Assembly: GCA_030754235.1 (NCBI GenBank)
Contig: JASMAS010000070.1
Span: 1 to 64,000, forward strand
Direction: 5' to 3'
Length of the DNA stretch: 64,000 nucleotides
Origin: Litorilituus sp.
Lineage (GTDB): Bacteria > Pseudomonadota > Gammaproteobacteria > Enterobacterales > Alteromonadaceae
This document shows, piece by piece, positions 10,766 through 20,121 of this stretch. The translations under genes were made by a program, and so were the position numbers. How positions within the stretch are numbered: position 1 is the stretch's first letter; every line of letters starts with the position of its first letter. Below the pieces are notes generated by a model. It was not told the DNA's origin. It did not search any database and was given only the letters and a program-made list of their open reading frames with translations.

Positions 10766-11959
10766 TTAAAACCAATACATCAACTGTATGGCCCAAAGCT
10801 GCCAATTGCTTTTATCATTCACATCAGGCTTTGGCATAACCAAAGAGCTAAGCCTGCCCGCACCTTCAACCCAGTGATATTCAAATCTCAGCCGTAAATT
10901 ATTTGTTAGCTCGTAAGATAAACCGAAAGTTGTATCTCTATGGTAACCAAAATAAGCAGGAATTTTACCGTCTGTTTGTTCCGTTAGCTTCTTACCCTTT
11001 TTATCACTTTTATCATTATAAAAATGTTCATAACGTGCCAGTAGCGTTAACTCATTAGTCACTTTGTAGCGAGACTGTACGTAAATACCTTGACTTATCG
11101 GTGTTTGATCATATTGAGGAAGATAAAAACCTTTGGTTCTAAAATTACTCTGAGAAACTTCACTACTAAACTCCCAATACTCTCCTTCATAAAGTGCATT
11201 AAGGGTATAACTTTGAAAAGAAAAGTCAGCATCAAAAAACATGTCATCACTATCATTGCGTTGATAACTAAAATCAGAGTCAAGATAAGAAGTACCAAAT
11301 TTCCAAGCAGAAAAAGAAGGTTGCCAGTAAAGGCTAACTTGCATATCAGAATCTTGTTTTGCTTTACCTTGGGCAAAATCACTTAAGAGTAATTCAGTTT
11401 GCTTATCTGACACAGGAGAAGTGCCATAAGTAAAATTAAAGTCAAAGTTACCAAAGTCATCATTATGATGTCTTATTTTTATTGCCGCACCATCGGCACC
11501 AATAGCAAAATCTCTAAAACCATCAAAGTAAATAGACTGGGGCAGAATAATACTCGGACGAGCAAATGGGATATCTCTTGAACTAGAGTAAAGCCAATGG
11601 TTGTTTTTAAAACGCCCGAAATACAGGTTAGTTTGCCAATTTAAACTATCATAAGCAGACCAATCTAATAATGCATAATCGACCCGAATCCCCTCTTCAT
11701 AACGATTACCTCCATTTAAATAGACAACCTGCCCTGCCAACCTTAAATTATCACTTAATTGATAAGAGCCATTTAAGCCAATTTCTGTCAGCTTAGGAGA
11801 TAAAGCGCTATCATCATTCACTAAATCACTGCCATTAACATCAATAAGCCCTTGAGCAATAAAACCATGAAACTGAAAATCTTGCTCTGCTGCGTTGACA
11901 TTCACTGCAATTAAGTACGATGTAATAACTGATACAAACAACAATTTCTTCATTCGCAT
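10766..11959 (-). CDS. outer-membrane beta-barrel (porin-like) protein
   Basis: With the start at 11959 the product is about 397 residues, beginning MRMKKLLF with a signal peptide cut near VNAAEQDF. The mature part consists of alternating hydrophobic/aromatic strands and acidic turns, and it ends in the aromatic LMYWF expected for C-terminal recognition by the Bam machinery. A start at 12031 would put 24 charged residues before the signal peptide and overlap the preceding gene, so it is rejected. The gene lies 10 bases after a binding-protein-like gene and 15 bases before a GGDEF-EAL gene. It is probably a channel in the outer membrane; its substrate is unknown. Confidence 0.8.
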   Translation of the reverse strand: MRMKKLLFVSVITSYLIAVNVNAAEQDFQFHGFIAQGLIDVNGSDLVNDDSALSPKLTEIGLNGSYQLSDNLRLAGQVVYLNGGNRYEEGIRVDYALLDWSAYDSLNWQTNLYFGRFKNNHWLYSSSRDIPFARPSIILPQSIYFDGFRDFAIGADGAAIKIRHHNDDFGNFDFNFTYGTSPVSDKQTELLLSDFAQGKAKQDSDMQVSLYWQPSFSAWKFGTSYLDSDFSYQRNDSDDMFFDADFSFQSYTLNALYEGEYWEFSSEVSQSNFRTKGFYLPQYDQTPISQGIYVQSRYKVTNELTLLARYEHFYNDKSDKKGKKLTEQTDGKIPAYFGYHRDTTFGLSYELTNNLRLRFEYHWVEGAGRLSSLVMPKPDVNDKSNWQLWAIQLMYWF

Positions 11960-11969
11960 ACTCACTCGT

Positions 11970-12386
11970 TTAGCGTTTAATTTTAACAACATTGCTGGCC
12001 TCTTCATTTTTGAGGCTTTCAACATAGCCAATAGAGCCAGGAGTTACTCTTACCGCATCCAGAAGCTCCTTAGGAGTATTCATGGTAATTGGTGCCACAC
12101 CTAAACCTGAATAAGTTAACTTATGCCAAATACGCTCTAATTGGTAAGGAAACATTTGCAATCGCTCTTTACTAAACCGCAAGTGCAGCGCGTGCTTTCT
12201 AGGTAATACAAATACGGTAATTCTATGGCCATCAGACCATAAAGTTTGTCTCATAGTATAGATTCGACGTAACTGAGAAGTGGTGATTTCTACATCGTTG
12301 ACAGAAGGGTGAACAATGACGTCCACGGCACTTGCTGTTGTGCATATCCCAAAAAGAAAAATAAAGAGAAAAACTGTTTTGATAAT
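11970..12386 (-). CDS. small periplasmic phosphate-binding-protein-like protein, apparent ATT start
   Basis: The mature region (VDVIVHPSVNDVEITTSQL...) resembles a shortened PstS-like substrate-binding domain of about 120 residues, with SIGYVESLK near the end. In the same frame upstream lies a textbook signal peptide, IIKTVFLFIFLFGICTTASA, which begins at an ATT codon at 12386 preceded by AAGGA. There is no ATG, GTG or TTG between the upstream in-frame stop and that codon. A GTG at 12326 would remove the signal peptide. Either ATT is the initiator, as in infC of E. coli, or a small mutation has damaged the start. It is the first gene of the operon with the barrel and GGDEF-EAL proteins. Confidence 0.6.
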   Translation of the reverse strand: MIKTVFLFIFLFGICTTASAVDVIVHPSVNDVEITTSQLRRIYTMRQTLWSDGHRITVFVLPRKHALHLRFSKERLQMFPYQLERIWHKLTYSGLGVAPITMNTPKELLDAVRVTPGSIGYVESLKNEEASNVVKIKR

Positions 12387-12929
12387 AGAGTCCTTGCCAT
12401 ATCAATTATTAAATAGGGTATTTAATAAGATTAGTACTAGCTACAAGAAAAATTCAATTAAAATATATAATTGACTGAAAATACTACACAAATAATTATA
12501 TTTGTCCACAAGGTACCAGAACCTCCCCTTGCATTTCAATCATTAGTTTATAACATCGGCTTTATTGACATCGGAATAACCCAATAATATCAAACAACAC
12601 ACGGAACAACTCAAGCCATTGAAAATTACAAAGAAAGTTCACACCACCTCCTAAAGTATAATATTAAAAATAATAGGGTCTGTTGTAGTTATTGTCAATG
12701 TAACGATTTAATTCCAAATTTAAGCGTTATTAATACAAATTATTAAACACTAGTGCCCTATTATCGTGGTTACTTCACTCATAGAACAAATTAAACAGCT
12801 AGAGAAAAATTTTTAATCTAAACTCAGCTTACATAATTCGATTTTGATTGAAACATTACTTTTGCTGTCGTATTCCTCTTTATAAAACGATAACCTTGAA
12901 ATAGTGAGCTAAAACTTTGGAGATACTTG
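12387..12929. other. intergenic region between the sensor operon and lldD
   Basis: About 540 AT-rich bases between divergent genes, so promoters for both must lie here. I find no convincing gene, RNA or palindromic operator. GGAG at about 12918 serves as the lldD ribosome-binding site. Confidence 0.5.
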
Positions 12930-14084
12930 ATGAGTATTTATGATGTCATCCCTGTCAGTGTTAACGATTATCAGAAAAAAGCAAAGCAACGTTTGCCTAA
13001 ATTCTTGTTTGACTATATCGAAGGCGGTGCAAATGCTGAAGAAACACTCAACAGAAACACATCAGACTTTAAAAAATTCACACTAAAGCAATTTGTTATG
13101 CGAGATGTTTCCAAGATAAACACAGCAACAACCATGTTAGGTCATAAGGTTTCAATGCCGTTAGCTCTAGCCCCTATTGGTATGGCCGGATTATTTGCTC
13201 GTCGGGGTGAAATTCAAGCAGCCAGAGCCGCCAATAAAGTTGATATTCCCTTTACTTTATCAACCGTTGGTGTTTGCTCTATTGAAGAAGTAAAAAAATC
13301 GACAAACAAGCCTTTTTGGTTTCAGTTATATATGTTGCGTGACCGAGGTTTAGTACTAGAAATGCTTCACCGTGCTCAAGCGGTGGGATGTACGACTTTA
13401 GTATTCACTGTAGACTTAGCATTACCTGGCATACGTCTTAGAGATTTTCGTAACGGCATGCTAGATGGTGGTTTCAAAGGGGAAATATCTAAGGCTGCTC
13501 AAATAATAACACGTCCCTATTGGCTTTATGACGTCGGAATAAAAGGTAAGCCTCACTGTTTAGGCAACCTCAAACATAAAGTAACTGGTCCTAACAACCT
13601 TCATCATTATAAAACGTTTATAGATACTCAATTTGATCCAAGTGCTACATGGGATGACATAGCTTGGCTGCGCAGTCATTGGCAAGGAAACATATTAATC
13701 AAAGGCGTTGTCGAAGCAGACGATGCAAAAAGGGCAGTAAATGTCGGTGCGGATGGCATCATCATCTCTAATCATGGCGGTCGGCAATTAGATGGCACTT
13801 CATCAACCATCATGAAACTTTCTGACATTGTTAATACGGTTGGCCACCAAACAGAGGTTTTTTTAGATGGTGGTATACGCAACGGCGTTGATGTTGTTAA
13901 AGCACTAGCTTTAGGCGCAAAAGGGGTACTCATAGGTCGCCCATGGGTTTATGCCATGGCTGCACAAGGAGAAAATGGTGTGAATACACTATTGTCACAA
14001 TTTCAAAACGAAATAACGGCTACGATGGGGCTTATGGGCATAAATAACATAGATGAAATCACTGCAGATTTGGTTGAATGTTAA
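12930..14084 (+). CDS. lldD: FMN-dependent L-lactate dehydrogenase
   Basis: A 384-residue member of the alpha-hydroxy-acid oxidase family, collinear with E. coli LldD. It shows FLFDYIEGGAN, LALAPIGMAGLFARRGE, WFQLYMLRDRG, the catalytic-His segment SNHGGRQLDG and the C-terminal FMN phosphate-binding part LIGRPWVYA. It oxidises L-lactate to pyruvate at the inner membrane and feeds electrons to quinone. The ATG at 12930 is preferred over a TTG one codon earlier. It stands alone; no lactate permease or LldR regulator is adjacent in this window. Confidence 0.93.
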   Translation: MSIYDVIPVSVNDYQKKAKQRLPKFLFDYIEGGANAEETLNRNTSDFKKFTLKQFVMRDVSKINTATTMLGHKVSMPLALAPIGMAGLFARRGEIQAARAANKVDIPFTLSTVGVCSIEEVKKSTNKPFWFQLYMLRDRGLVLEMLHRAQAVGCTTLVFTVDLALPGIRLRDFRNGMLDGGFKGEISKAAQIITRPYWLYDVGIKGKPHCLGNLKHKVTGPNNLHHYKTFIDTQFDPSATWDDIAWLRSHWQGNILIKGVVEADDAKRAVNVGADGIIISNHGGRQLDGTSSTIMKLSDIVNTVGHQTEVFLDGGIRNGVDVVKALALGAKGVLIGRPWVYAMAAQGENGVNTLLSQFQNEITATMGLMGINNIDEITADLVEC

Positions 14085-14376
14085 CAACAAATAAAACAAT
14101 TTAATTGCACTGGTAAAGCCTTTCAAGCCATCAACAAGAAAAGTATCTTATAGCCATTCCGCGTTAAGCCACTCATTTCAGGGCTAATGAGTAAAGACGA
14201 TGTTTACCTACCACCACTAACAGATAAGACCAGTATTTTGCTGCTAAATTCTGTGAAAACACTATAATATCCGCCAACTTTCAAAAATCGTGTAGATTTG
14301 CACAACAAGCTTCCATATTTTTATTTTCTGTGCAAATATATTAATATAGATGATTTTATAGGTGTTTTAACAACAA

Positions 14377-14829
14377 ATGACTGCAAAGTTTAAAGTTTTA
14401 CTACTAAATGGCCCTAATTTAAATATGTTAGGTAAACGTGAACCTGAAATTTACGGTGCACAAACATTAACCGATATTGTTGATGAACTTTCAGCTCGAG
14501 CTGAAAATCTATCAATTGAGTTGTTACATGTTCAATCAAATTCTGAGCAACAATTAATTGAAACAATACATCAAGCTTTTCAAAAAATAGACTTTATCGT
14601 CATCAACCCTGCAGCATTTACCCACACTAGTGTCGCATTACGTGATGCACTTTTATCTGTTGCTATACCATTTATTGAGATCCACTTATCAAATGTACAT
14701 GCACGGGAACCATTTAGGCATCGTTCTTATTTTTCGGATGTTGCTCAAGGGGTTATTTGTGGTTTAGGCGTTAATGGCTATGGCTATGCACTTGAATCAG
14801 CCCTGCATTATTTAGAAAAAAACAAGTAA
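14377..14829 (+). CDS. aroQ: type II 3-dehydroquinate dehydratase
   Basis: A 150-residue protein with [20 protein letters not shown] at the N-terminus, [17 protein letters not shown] in the middle and the catalytic/substrate loop segments EIHLSN and FRHRSYFSD. It dehydrates 3-dehydroquinate to 3-dehydroshikimate in the shikimate pathway. It lies just upstream of accB-accC, the usual aroQ-accB-accC order in gammaproteobacteria. Confidence 0.97.
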   Translation: MTAKFKVLLLNGPNLNMLGKREPEIYGAQTLTDIVDELSARAENLSIELLHVQSNSEQQLIETIHQAFQKIDFIVINPAAFTHTSVALRDALLSVAIPFIEIHLSNVHAREPFRHRSYFSDVAQGVICGLGVNGYGYALESALHYLEKNK

Positions 14830-14922
14830 CGAGTAATAAGAAAAATCACACATACAAGTATAAAAGTAATGTAAAAGAGTCTTAAAGCTCGACATATATT
14901 TAACTTAAATTAAGGTATTACA

Positions 14923-15372
14923 ATGGATATTCGCAAGATAAAAAAACTGATCGAATTAGTAGAAGAGTCAGGCATTAACGAATTAGAGATTTCTGAAGGT
15001 GAAGAGTCTGTTCGCATAAGTCGTGGTGGCAATGTTGTTGCCGCCGCACCATTAATGCAAGCAGCTCCAATGCCTGCACCTGTTGCAGCACCAGCTCAAG
15101 TAGCTGCGGTTGCAGAAGCTGCTGCGCCAGTACTTGCTGGTCATATTGTTCGTTCTCCTATGGTAGGGACTTTCTACGCATCTGCCTCACCTGATGCGCC
15201 CGCTTTTGTTGAAGTAGGCCAACACGTCAATGCTGGTGATACTTTATGTATTGTTGAAGCAATGAAAATGATGAACCAAATAGAAGCTGATAAATCAGGT
15301 GTTATTAAAGAAGTTCTTGCTCAAAATGAAGATGCTATTGAATTTGATCAACCGCTATTCATCATTGAATAA
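14923..15372 (+). CDS. accB: biotin carboxyl carrier protein of acetyl-CoA carboxylase
   Basis: 149 residues. The N-terminal part is followed by an Ala/Pro-rich flexible linker (about residues 38-72) and the biotinyl domain with [13 protein letters not shown], whose central Lys is biotinylated. It carries carboxybiotin between AccC and the carboxyltransferase in malonyl-CoA synthesis. It has a ribosome-binding site AAGG before the ATG and is 23 bases upstream of accC, certainly in the same operon. Confidence 0.97.
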   Translation: MDIRKIKKLIELVEESGINELEISEGEESVRISRGGNVVAAAPLMQAAPMPAPVAAPAQVAAVAEAAAPVLAGHIVRSPMVGTFYASASPDAPAFVEVGQHVNAGDTLCIVEAMKMMNQIEADKSGVIKEVLAQNEDAIEFDQPLFIIE

Positions 15373-15395
15373 GCCCAACCTAAAAGGGTCATTCC

Positions 15396-16742
15396 ATGTT
15401 AGATAAAGTTGTTATCGCCAATCGCGGCGAAATTGCCTTAAGAATATTACGTGCTTGTAAAGAGCTAGGTATTAAAACTGTTGCCGTACATTCAACCGCT
15501 GATAAAAACTTAAAACACGTATTATTAGCTGATGAAACTATTTGTATCGGTAAAGCATCGGCACTTGACAGTTATTTAAATGCGCCAGCTATTATTACTG
15601 CCGCAGAAGTTACTAATGCTGTTGCTATTCATCCTGGCTATGGTTTTTTAGCTGAAAATGCTGATTTTGCTGAACAAGTGGAGAAGTCTGGTTTTGCTTT
15701 TATTGGTCCAAAAGCCGAAAGCATACGCATTATGGGTGACAAAGTTGCTGCTATCCGTGCAATGAAATCAGCTGGTGTTCCATGTGTACCTGGCTCAGAC
15801 GGTCCACTAACGGAAAATGAAGAAATCAATAAAGCACATGCTAAACGAATTGGCTACCCTGTTATTGTCAAAGCCGCTGGTGGCGGTGGTGGTCGCGGTA
15901 TGCGTGTTGTTCGCAATGAAGCAGACTTAATAGAGTCAATTGCGTTAACTAAAAAAGAAGCCGGCACTATTTTCAAAAATGATATGGTTTACATGGAGAA
16001 ATTCCTTGAAAACCCACGTCATGTTGAAATTCAAATTATTGCTGATGGCCAGGGCGCTGCAATTCACTTAGGTGAACGTGACTGTTCAATGCAACGCCGT
16101 CATCAAAAAGTAGTTGAAGAAGCTCCTGCACCGGGTATCACACCAGAAATGCGCGCCAAAATTGGTGAACGTTGCTGTAATGCTTGTATTGAAATTAATT
16201 ACCGTGGTGCGGGTACGTTCGAGTTTTTATATGAGAACGGGGAATTCTACTTTATTGAAATGAATACCCGTATTCAAGTTGAACACCCTGTAACAGAAAT
16301 GATCACTGGTGTTGATTTAATTAAAGAGCAGTTACGTATTGCTGCTGGTCAGCCGTTATCTTATACCCAAGAAGATATTAAAATTTCTGGTCACTCAATT
16401 GAATGTCGTATCAATGCAGAAGATCCACGTAGCTTTATTCCTTCACCGGGTAAAATTACTCGCTTTCATCCTCCAGGCGGTATGGGTGTTCGTTGGGATT
16501 CACACATTTATGCTGACTACGCAGTGCCACCACATTATGATTCAATGATAGGCAAATTGATTACCTATGGTGATAACCGAGATGTAGCTATTGCCCGTAT
16601 GCGCAATGCGTTATCAGAATTAGTGATTGACGGCATTAAAACTAACATCACCTTGCATCAAGATATTTTAAATGATCAAGGCTTTGTTAATGGTGGCGCC
16701 AATATTCATTATTTAGAAACTAAACTGGCCGAAACAGAATAA
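15396..16742 (+). CDS. accC: biotin carboxylase subunit of acetyl-CoA carboxylase
   Basis: A 448-residue ATP-grasp enzyme of normal length. It has the N-terminal [16 protein letters not shown], the glycine-rich loop [14 protein letters not shown], the catalytic segment [12 protein letters not shown] and [13 protein letters not shown]. It carboxylates the biotin on AccB using ATP and bicarbonate, the first half-reaction of fatty-acid synthesis. It is co-transcribed with accB. Confidence 0.98.
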   Translation: MLDKVVIANRGEIALRILRACKELGIKTVAVHSTADKNLKHVLLADETICIGKASALDSYLNAPAIITAAEVTNAVAIHPGYGFLAENADFAEQVEKSGFAFIGPKAESIRIMGDKVAAIRAMKSAGVPCVPGSDGPLTENEEINKAHAKRIGYPVIVKAAGGGGGRGMRVVRNEADLIESIALTKKEAGTIFKNDMVYMEKFLENPRHVEIQIIADGQGAAIHLGERDCSMQRRHQKVVEEAPAPGITPEMRAKIGERCCNACIEINYRGAGTFEFLYENGEFYFIEMNTRIQVEHPVTEMITGVDLIKEQLRIAAGQPLSYTQEDIKISGHSIECRINAEDPRSFIPSPGKITRFHPPGGMGVRWDSHIYADYAVPPHYDSMIGKLITYGDNRDVAIARMRNALSELVIDGIKTNITLHQDILNDQGFVNGGANIHYLETKLAETE

Positions 16743-16766
16743 TTAACAACAACAGTGAATACTTTA

Positions 16767-16790
16767 AAACCCTGCATTGATGCGGGGTTT
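16767..16790 (+). terminator. hairpin after accC
   Basis: AAACCCTGCA (16767-16776) pairs with TGCGGGGTTT (16781-16790), 10 bp with one G-U pair and a 4-base loop, 25 bases after the accC stop. The tract behind it is AT-rich instead of a clean T run. Confidence 0.65.
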
Positions 16791-16846
16791 ATTATTTATA
16801 AACCTTTGCGCTATAATGTCAAAAATTTATATCTTCGATAAATACA

Positions 16847-17008
16847 ATGACAGAACCGCTAGAAAAACCTATTCCTCCTGCCGATGATGACTGTTGTGGA
16901 GGGGGTGCTTGTAACCCATGCGTGTGGGATCACTATTATACACAACTACAAAAATGGCGTATTGCGCAAGCTAAAATTAAAGAGCAACAAAAGCAAAATC
17001 CGGCGTAA
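16847..17008 (+). CDS. 53-residue oxidoreductase-like (Cys-rich) protein
   Basis: The short frame has the hallmark of the small oxidoreductase-like N-terminal family: PIPPADDDCCGGGACNPCVW followed by DHY and a basic, Gln/Lys-rich tail. Four cysteines in the pattern CC-x4-C-x2-C suggest a metal or iron-sulfur site or a redox role. The family's biochemical function is not established. It follows accC after a terminator and precedes a pyroglutamyl-peptidase-like gene by about 120 bases. Confidence 0.8.
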   Translation: MTEPLEKPIPPADDDCCGGGACNPCVWDHYYTQLQKWRIAQAKIKEQQKQNPA

Positions 17009-17125
17009 TGACTTATTTAACTGATCAATATTTTGATTAGCATTGAGCTATTCAAATTAACCTAAGATATTAATAAAACACAGTGTATAATGCTTAAGAC
17101 CTGTATATTCAAATAAGGGCATATT

Positions 17126-18295
17126 ATGCTAAAAAAACAGCTTCTCTTGTTTACCACCGCTTTATTATTAAGTAGTGGCACCAAAGCAAATATGCCAACA
17201 GTAGAAGAGTTACGCATTAATGATGCTCAACAAGCGATACCAACTGTGGTCAATACCTTTTCAAACAACATTAAAAAATTCAAAGAACAATGGCTAAAAA
17301 CAATCAATTTTGAACAAGCTCAACAATTAATTCGAACCCTTTCTTATCAGTTGTGGGTAGATGCTAAACATCAAGTGTTAACGAGTCAGTTAGTCGATGA
17401 CAGGCCCTTATATTGGGCTAGGCTTCAAATGAGCCAAGCAATATGTTCGACAAAGCCTACTTTTGAGTTATCTCAAACAGAATTAACCGCTTTACTCCAT
17501 GAATTAGATCAGGGTTCAAGAGGGAGAACTGAGTTAAGTTATACTAAAGACACTCAAAAGAAAATATTAATTACAGGTTTTGATCCCTTCTTACTCGATA
17601 AAAATATCAACCAAAGTAACCCTTCGGGTATTGCCGCATTAATGCTTGATGGCCAAGTTATCAACTATAAAGGGATAAGCGCAGAAATAAATACCGTTAT
17701 GGTGCCAGTCACTTATGCTAGTTTTGATAACGGCACTATAGAGTCATTGCTTGCTCCATACTACGCACTTAATAATGTCGATATGATTGTCACGGTAAGC
17801 ATGGGGCGAAAAGCGTTTGATTTAGAGCGTTTTCCCGGTAAGCGTCGTAGCGTTAACGCACCAGATAATTTAAATGTACTTTCTGGTGGCATAAAAACCA
17901 ACCCAATTATTCCAAAACTTCATAATATACCATTACCCGGGGCAGAGTTTGTCGAGTCTAGCCTACCCATAGCGGCCATGCAAAAAGCCACAGGGGATTA
18001 TAAAGTCATCGATAATCATCAAGTGACGATCCTTAACAAAGCACAAGAGAACATCACTTTTAAACCCGAAAGTTATGCAGAGTTAACTAATCACATTGCC
18101 GTTAAAGGCTCTGGAGGAGGTTACTTATCTAATGAAATTTCTTATCGTAGTATACGTTTACGAAATAAGTTAAATTCTACAATTCCAACAGGTCACATTC
18201 ATACACCACGTATACAGCAATATGAACCAGAAACTGAAAAAAAAATAGTTATGCAAATTCGTAAAATGCTTGAAATGTCACTGACCGATATTTAA
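17126..18295 (+). CDS. secreted pyroglutamyl-peptidase-like protein with Ser in place of the catalytic Cys
   Basis: A 389-residue protein with an N-terminal signal-like helix (about residues 4-18), a roughly 120-residue N-terminal region of unknown fold and a C-terminal domain resembling peptidase family C15. ILITGFDPF (about 147-155) and NPSGIAAL match its N-terminal signature, Glu234 sits in DLERF, and GHIHTP supplies the expected His (359). In the segment GGGYLSNEISYR the position occupied by the nucleophilic Cys in C15 enzymes is Ser335. It may be an inactive homologue, use serine, or bind a ligand. The predicted export is also unusual, because classical C15 peptidases are cytosolic. Confidence 0.75.
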   Translation: MLKKQLLLFTTALLLSSGTKANMPTVEELRINDAQQAIPTVVNTFSNNIKKFKEQWLKTINFEQAQQLIRTLSYQLWVDAKHQVLTSQLVDDRPLYWARLQMSQAICSTKPTFELSQTELTALLHELDQGSRGRTELSYTKDTQKKILITGFDPFLLDKNINQSNPSGIAALMLDGQVINYKGISAEINTVMVPVTYASFDNGTIESLLAPYYALNNVDMIVTVSMGRKAFDLERFPGKRRSVNAPDNLNVLSGGIKTNPIIPKLHNIPLPGAEFVESSLPIAAMQKATGDYKVIDNHQVTILNKAQENITFKPESYAELTNHIAVKGSGGGYLSNEISYRSIRLRNKLNSTIPTGHIHTPRIQQYEPETEKKIVMQIRKMLEMSLTDI

Positions 18296-18770
18296 GCATA
18301 GAAATGTGTGGTTGTAGCCTATCATTAATATCGAATAATCGTTTACAGCCTCTATAAACTTTTTAAAAGCATCTTGTACTTTTTAATACTGCTTAGCTCG
18401 CCTTGTGATCAAGCTAAATCCTCAACCATATAATAAACAGTAAATATTTCGTATCGTGTATTAAATTTGAAAAGTCTCTTAAATATACCACTTAACATCT
18501 TCTGCTATCATTATTCCACCATCTGGTTTGACAATATTGGCCACAACATTTTCTGTACCTTTTTGTTGCTGCTACCTCGATATTGTTGAAGGGCGTCCTG
18601 TGCTGATTGTACTTTGCCGTCCAGCAAGTCCATTGGTTACATAATTAAAAATAACATAAAACGAAATAGATCATTGGTTTATTTATAATAGTATAATCAT
18701 TGCTATTGCAAACGATAACGATTATCATTACCGCTATTGTGATTTTTAGGTAGAAAAGTGGTTTGAAATT
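18296..18770. other. intergenic region with a possible gene remnant and a Fur box
   Basis: No intact gene. On the minus strand 18511-18633 gives a 40-codon frame (MDLLDGKVQSAQDALQQYRG...), and the adjoining frame reads IVKPDGGIMIAEDVKWYI before its own stop. The two together look like a frameshifted relic of a gene end, but I recognise no family. The right end holds the Fur box and promoter area of the exbB operon. Confidence 0.3.
18714..18732. promoter_or_regulatory. Fur box upstream of exbB
   Basis: The 19 bases GATAACGATTATCATTACC match the Fur consensus GATAATGATTATCATTATC at 17 of 19 positions. They sit 38 bases upstream of the exbB start. The operon would be repressed by Fur when iron is plentiful. 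Confidence 0.85.
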
Positions 18771-19313
18771 ATGAATGTGTCATTTTTTGTCGAGGCAGGG
18801 TTTGTACTTTGGTTGTTAATAGGGATGTCACTTTATTCACTCGCGGTAATGATGAAGCTTATTTTTGAGTCGAAATCAAAGGGATTAATAGCTTGTAAAG
18901 CACCATTTGAGAAGCCAACTACATGGCTGTTTGATATTAAACAACATGCCCAAAATACTACTGAATCGACTATAGACTGCTTGCAACAAACGCTCACTGC
19001 ACATTCTTATGATTTAATCACTGAATTTAGAACAAGTTTACGCCCGTTAGAAGTCATTTCCGCTTGCGCTCCATTATTGGGTCTACTTGGAACAGTGATT
19101 GGCATGATTGAAGCCTTTGCAACATTATCTTCTGCCGGCAGCGACATAAACCCAAGCTTATTAGCCGGTGGGATTTGGAAGGCATTACTCACTACTGCTG
19201 CGGGATTAATTGTTGCACTACCAGCCCTAATATCTTGGCATATATTTGATCGTAACATTGAACGAAACATAGCAAAAATAAATAAATTTATCATTAATTA
19301 CAAGCTGCCTTAG
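18771..19313 (+). CDS. exbB: ExbB-type proton-channel protein (MotA/TolQ/ExbB family)
   Basis: A 180-residue inner-membrane protein with a first helix at about residues 7-30 and two more around 92-115 and 138-158. It has the conserved core PLLGLLGTVIGMIEAF and GGIWKALLTTAAGLIVALPA. With ExbD it uses the proton gradient to energise TonB. First gene of an operon headed by a Fur box; exbD follows after 12 bases. It is short, like other ExbB proteins of this type. Confidence 0.93.
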   Translation: MNVSFFVEAGFVLWLLIGMSLYSLAVMMKLIFESKSKGLIACKAPFEKPTTWLFDIKQHAQNTTESTIDCLQQTLTAHSYDLITEFRTSLRPLEVISACAPLLGLLGTVIGMIEAFATLSSAGSDINPSLLAGGIWKALLTTAAGLIVALPALISWHIFDRNIERNIAKINKFIINYKLP

Positions 19314-19325
19314 GGTTTCAAATTA

Positions 19326-19727
19326 ATGATGGTATCACTAGAAAATATAGTTAGAAAAAAGCCGACTATTGGTTTAACACCGCTCATAGATGTGGTGTTT
19401 ATTTTGCTAATTTTTTTCATGTTAGTAATGAATTTTCAGCGTTATCAAATGCAAGAAATTGATATTGCACCGCGGTCAGAAATAGCGAATAAATCCGATA
19501 CATTTACCATTGAAATTATAAATAACACTGAATGTAGTTTTGAGCAAACAATAAACCAGTGCTTGAAAATAGCACATCAAATACCAGCACAAAATACTGA
19601 TTTAGTCATTCGCTATCAGGCAGCAACAAAGTTAAAAGATATCATTCATTGGTATCAATATTTTGGCTCAAAATATCCGACTAGTTTGGCTGTACCGGTA
19701 ATTGAGGACGTTATTAATGAAAGCTAA
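19326..19727 (+). CDS. exbD: ExbD/TolR family protein, first of two
   Basis: 133 residues with the ExbD signature GLTPLIDVVFILLIFFML: a single membrane helix containing the essential Asp, followed by a periplasmic domain. It is a partner of ExbB in the TonB motor. Its periplasmic domain contains two cysteines (CSFEQTINQCLK) that could form a disulfide. The end overlaps the next exbD by 11 bases, indicating translational coupling. Confidence 0.9.
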   Translation: MMVSLENIVRKKPTIGLTPLIDVVFILLIFFMLVMNFQRYQMQEIDIAPRSEIANKSDTFTIEIINNTECSFEQTINQCLKIAHQIPAQNTDLVIRYQAATKLKDIIHWYQYFGSKYPTSLAVPVIEDVINES

Positions 19728-20121
19728 TTCTTTAATTTCAACAGCTAGGACACGCCCAGACATTGAACCTGTTTTGCCTTTAATTAACGTTGTTTTTCTT
19801 TTGCTGATCTTTTTTATGTTAACCGGAAAAATGATCAAGCCAACTGAACAAGATATTAGTGCTCCTATTGTTAAGCACAAGAATAAAGCGGTAGAGAATA
19901 ACGCAAAAACTTGGCTTTATTTAACAAAAAAAGGTGATTTTATTTATCAAGGTAGATTGGTTGATAACGTAGAAGCGGCAGATTTTGTCAAACAACAAAT
20001 GATTACTTTATTTGTCGATAGTGAGACCACTGGAGAGACCTTAAACCAAGCGTTTAATAAGTTAACAAAAGTTAATATCACGCAAGTTTCTATAGTCACT
20101 GAAAAGACAGGTGCACCTTGA
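19717..20121 (+). CDS. exbD: ExbD/TolR family protein, second of two
   Basis: 134 residues, starting at ATG 19717 (MKANSLIS) inside the end of the first exbD. The helix VLPLINVVFLLLIFFML has Asn where ExbD/TolR proteins carry the functionally critical Asp (compare LIDVVF in the first copy). A paired ExbD with a substituted proton-path residue may be a structural or regulatory partner. The stop overlaps the tonB TTG start by 3 bases. Confidence 0.88.
   Translation: MKANSLISTARTRPDIEPVLPLINVVFLLLIFFMLTGKMIKPTEQDISAPIVKHKNKAVENNAKTWLYLTKKGDFIYQGRLVDNVEAADFVKQQMITLFVDSETTGETLNQAFNKLTKVNITQVSIVTEKTGAP

Noticed and set aside
11090-11386. Overlapping frames of about 95 codons on both strands inside the barrel gene
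   Set aside because: Antisense or alternative-frame shadows of the beta-barrel gene, which has a signal peptide and a proper C-terminus.
12930-14084. Reading lldD as glycolate oxidase or another hydroxy-acid oxidase
   Set aside because: Length and segments such as WFQLYMLRDRG, SNHGGRQLDG and VFTVDLALPG follow L-lactate dehydrogenase most closely, but substrate specificity is not proved.
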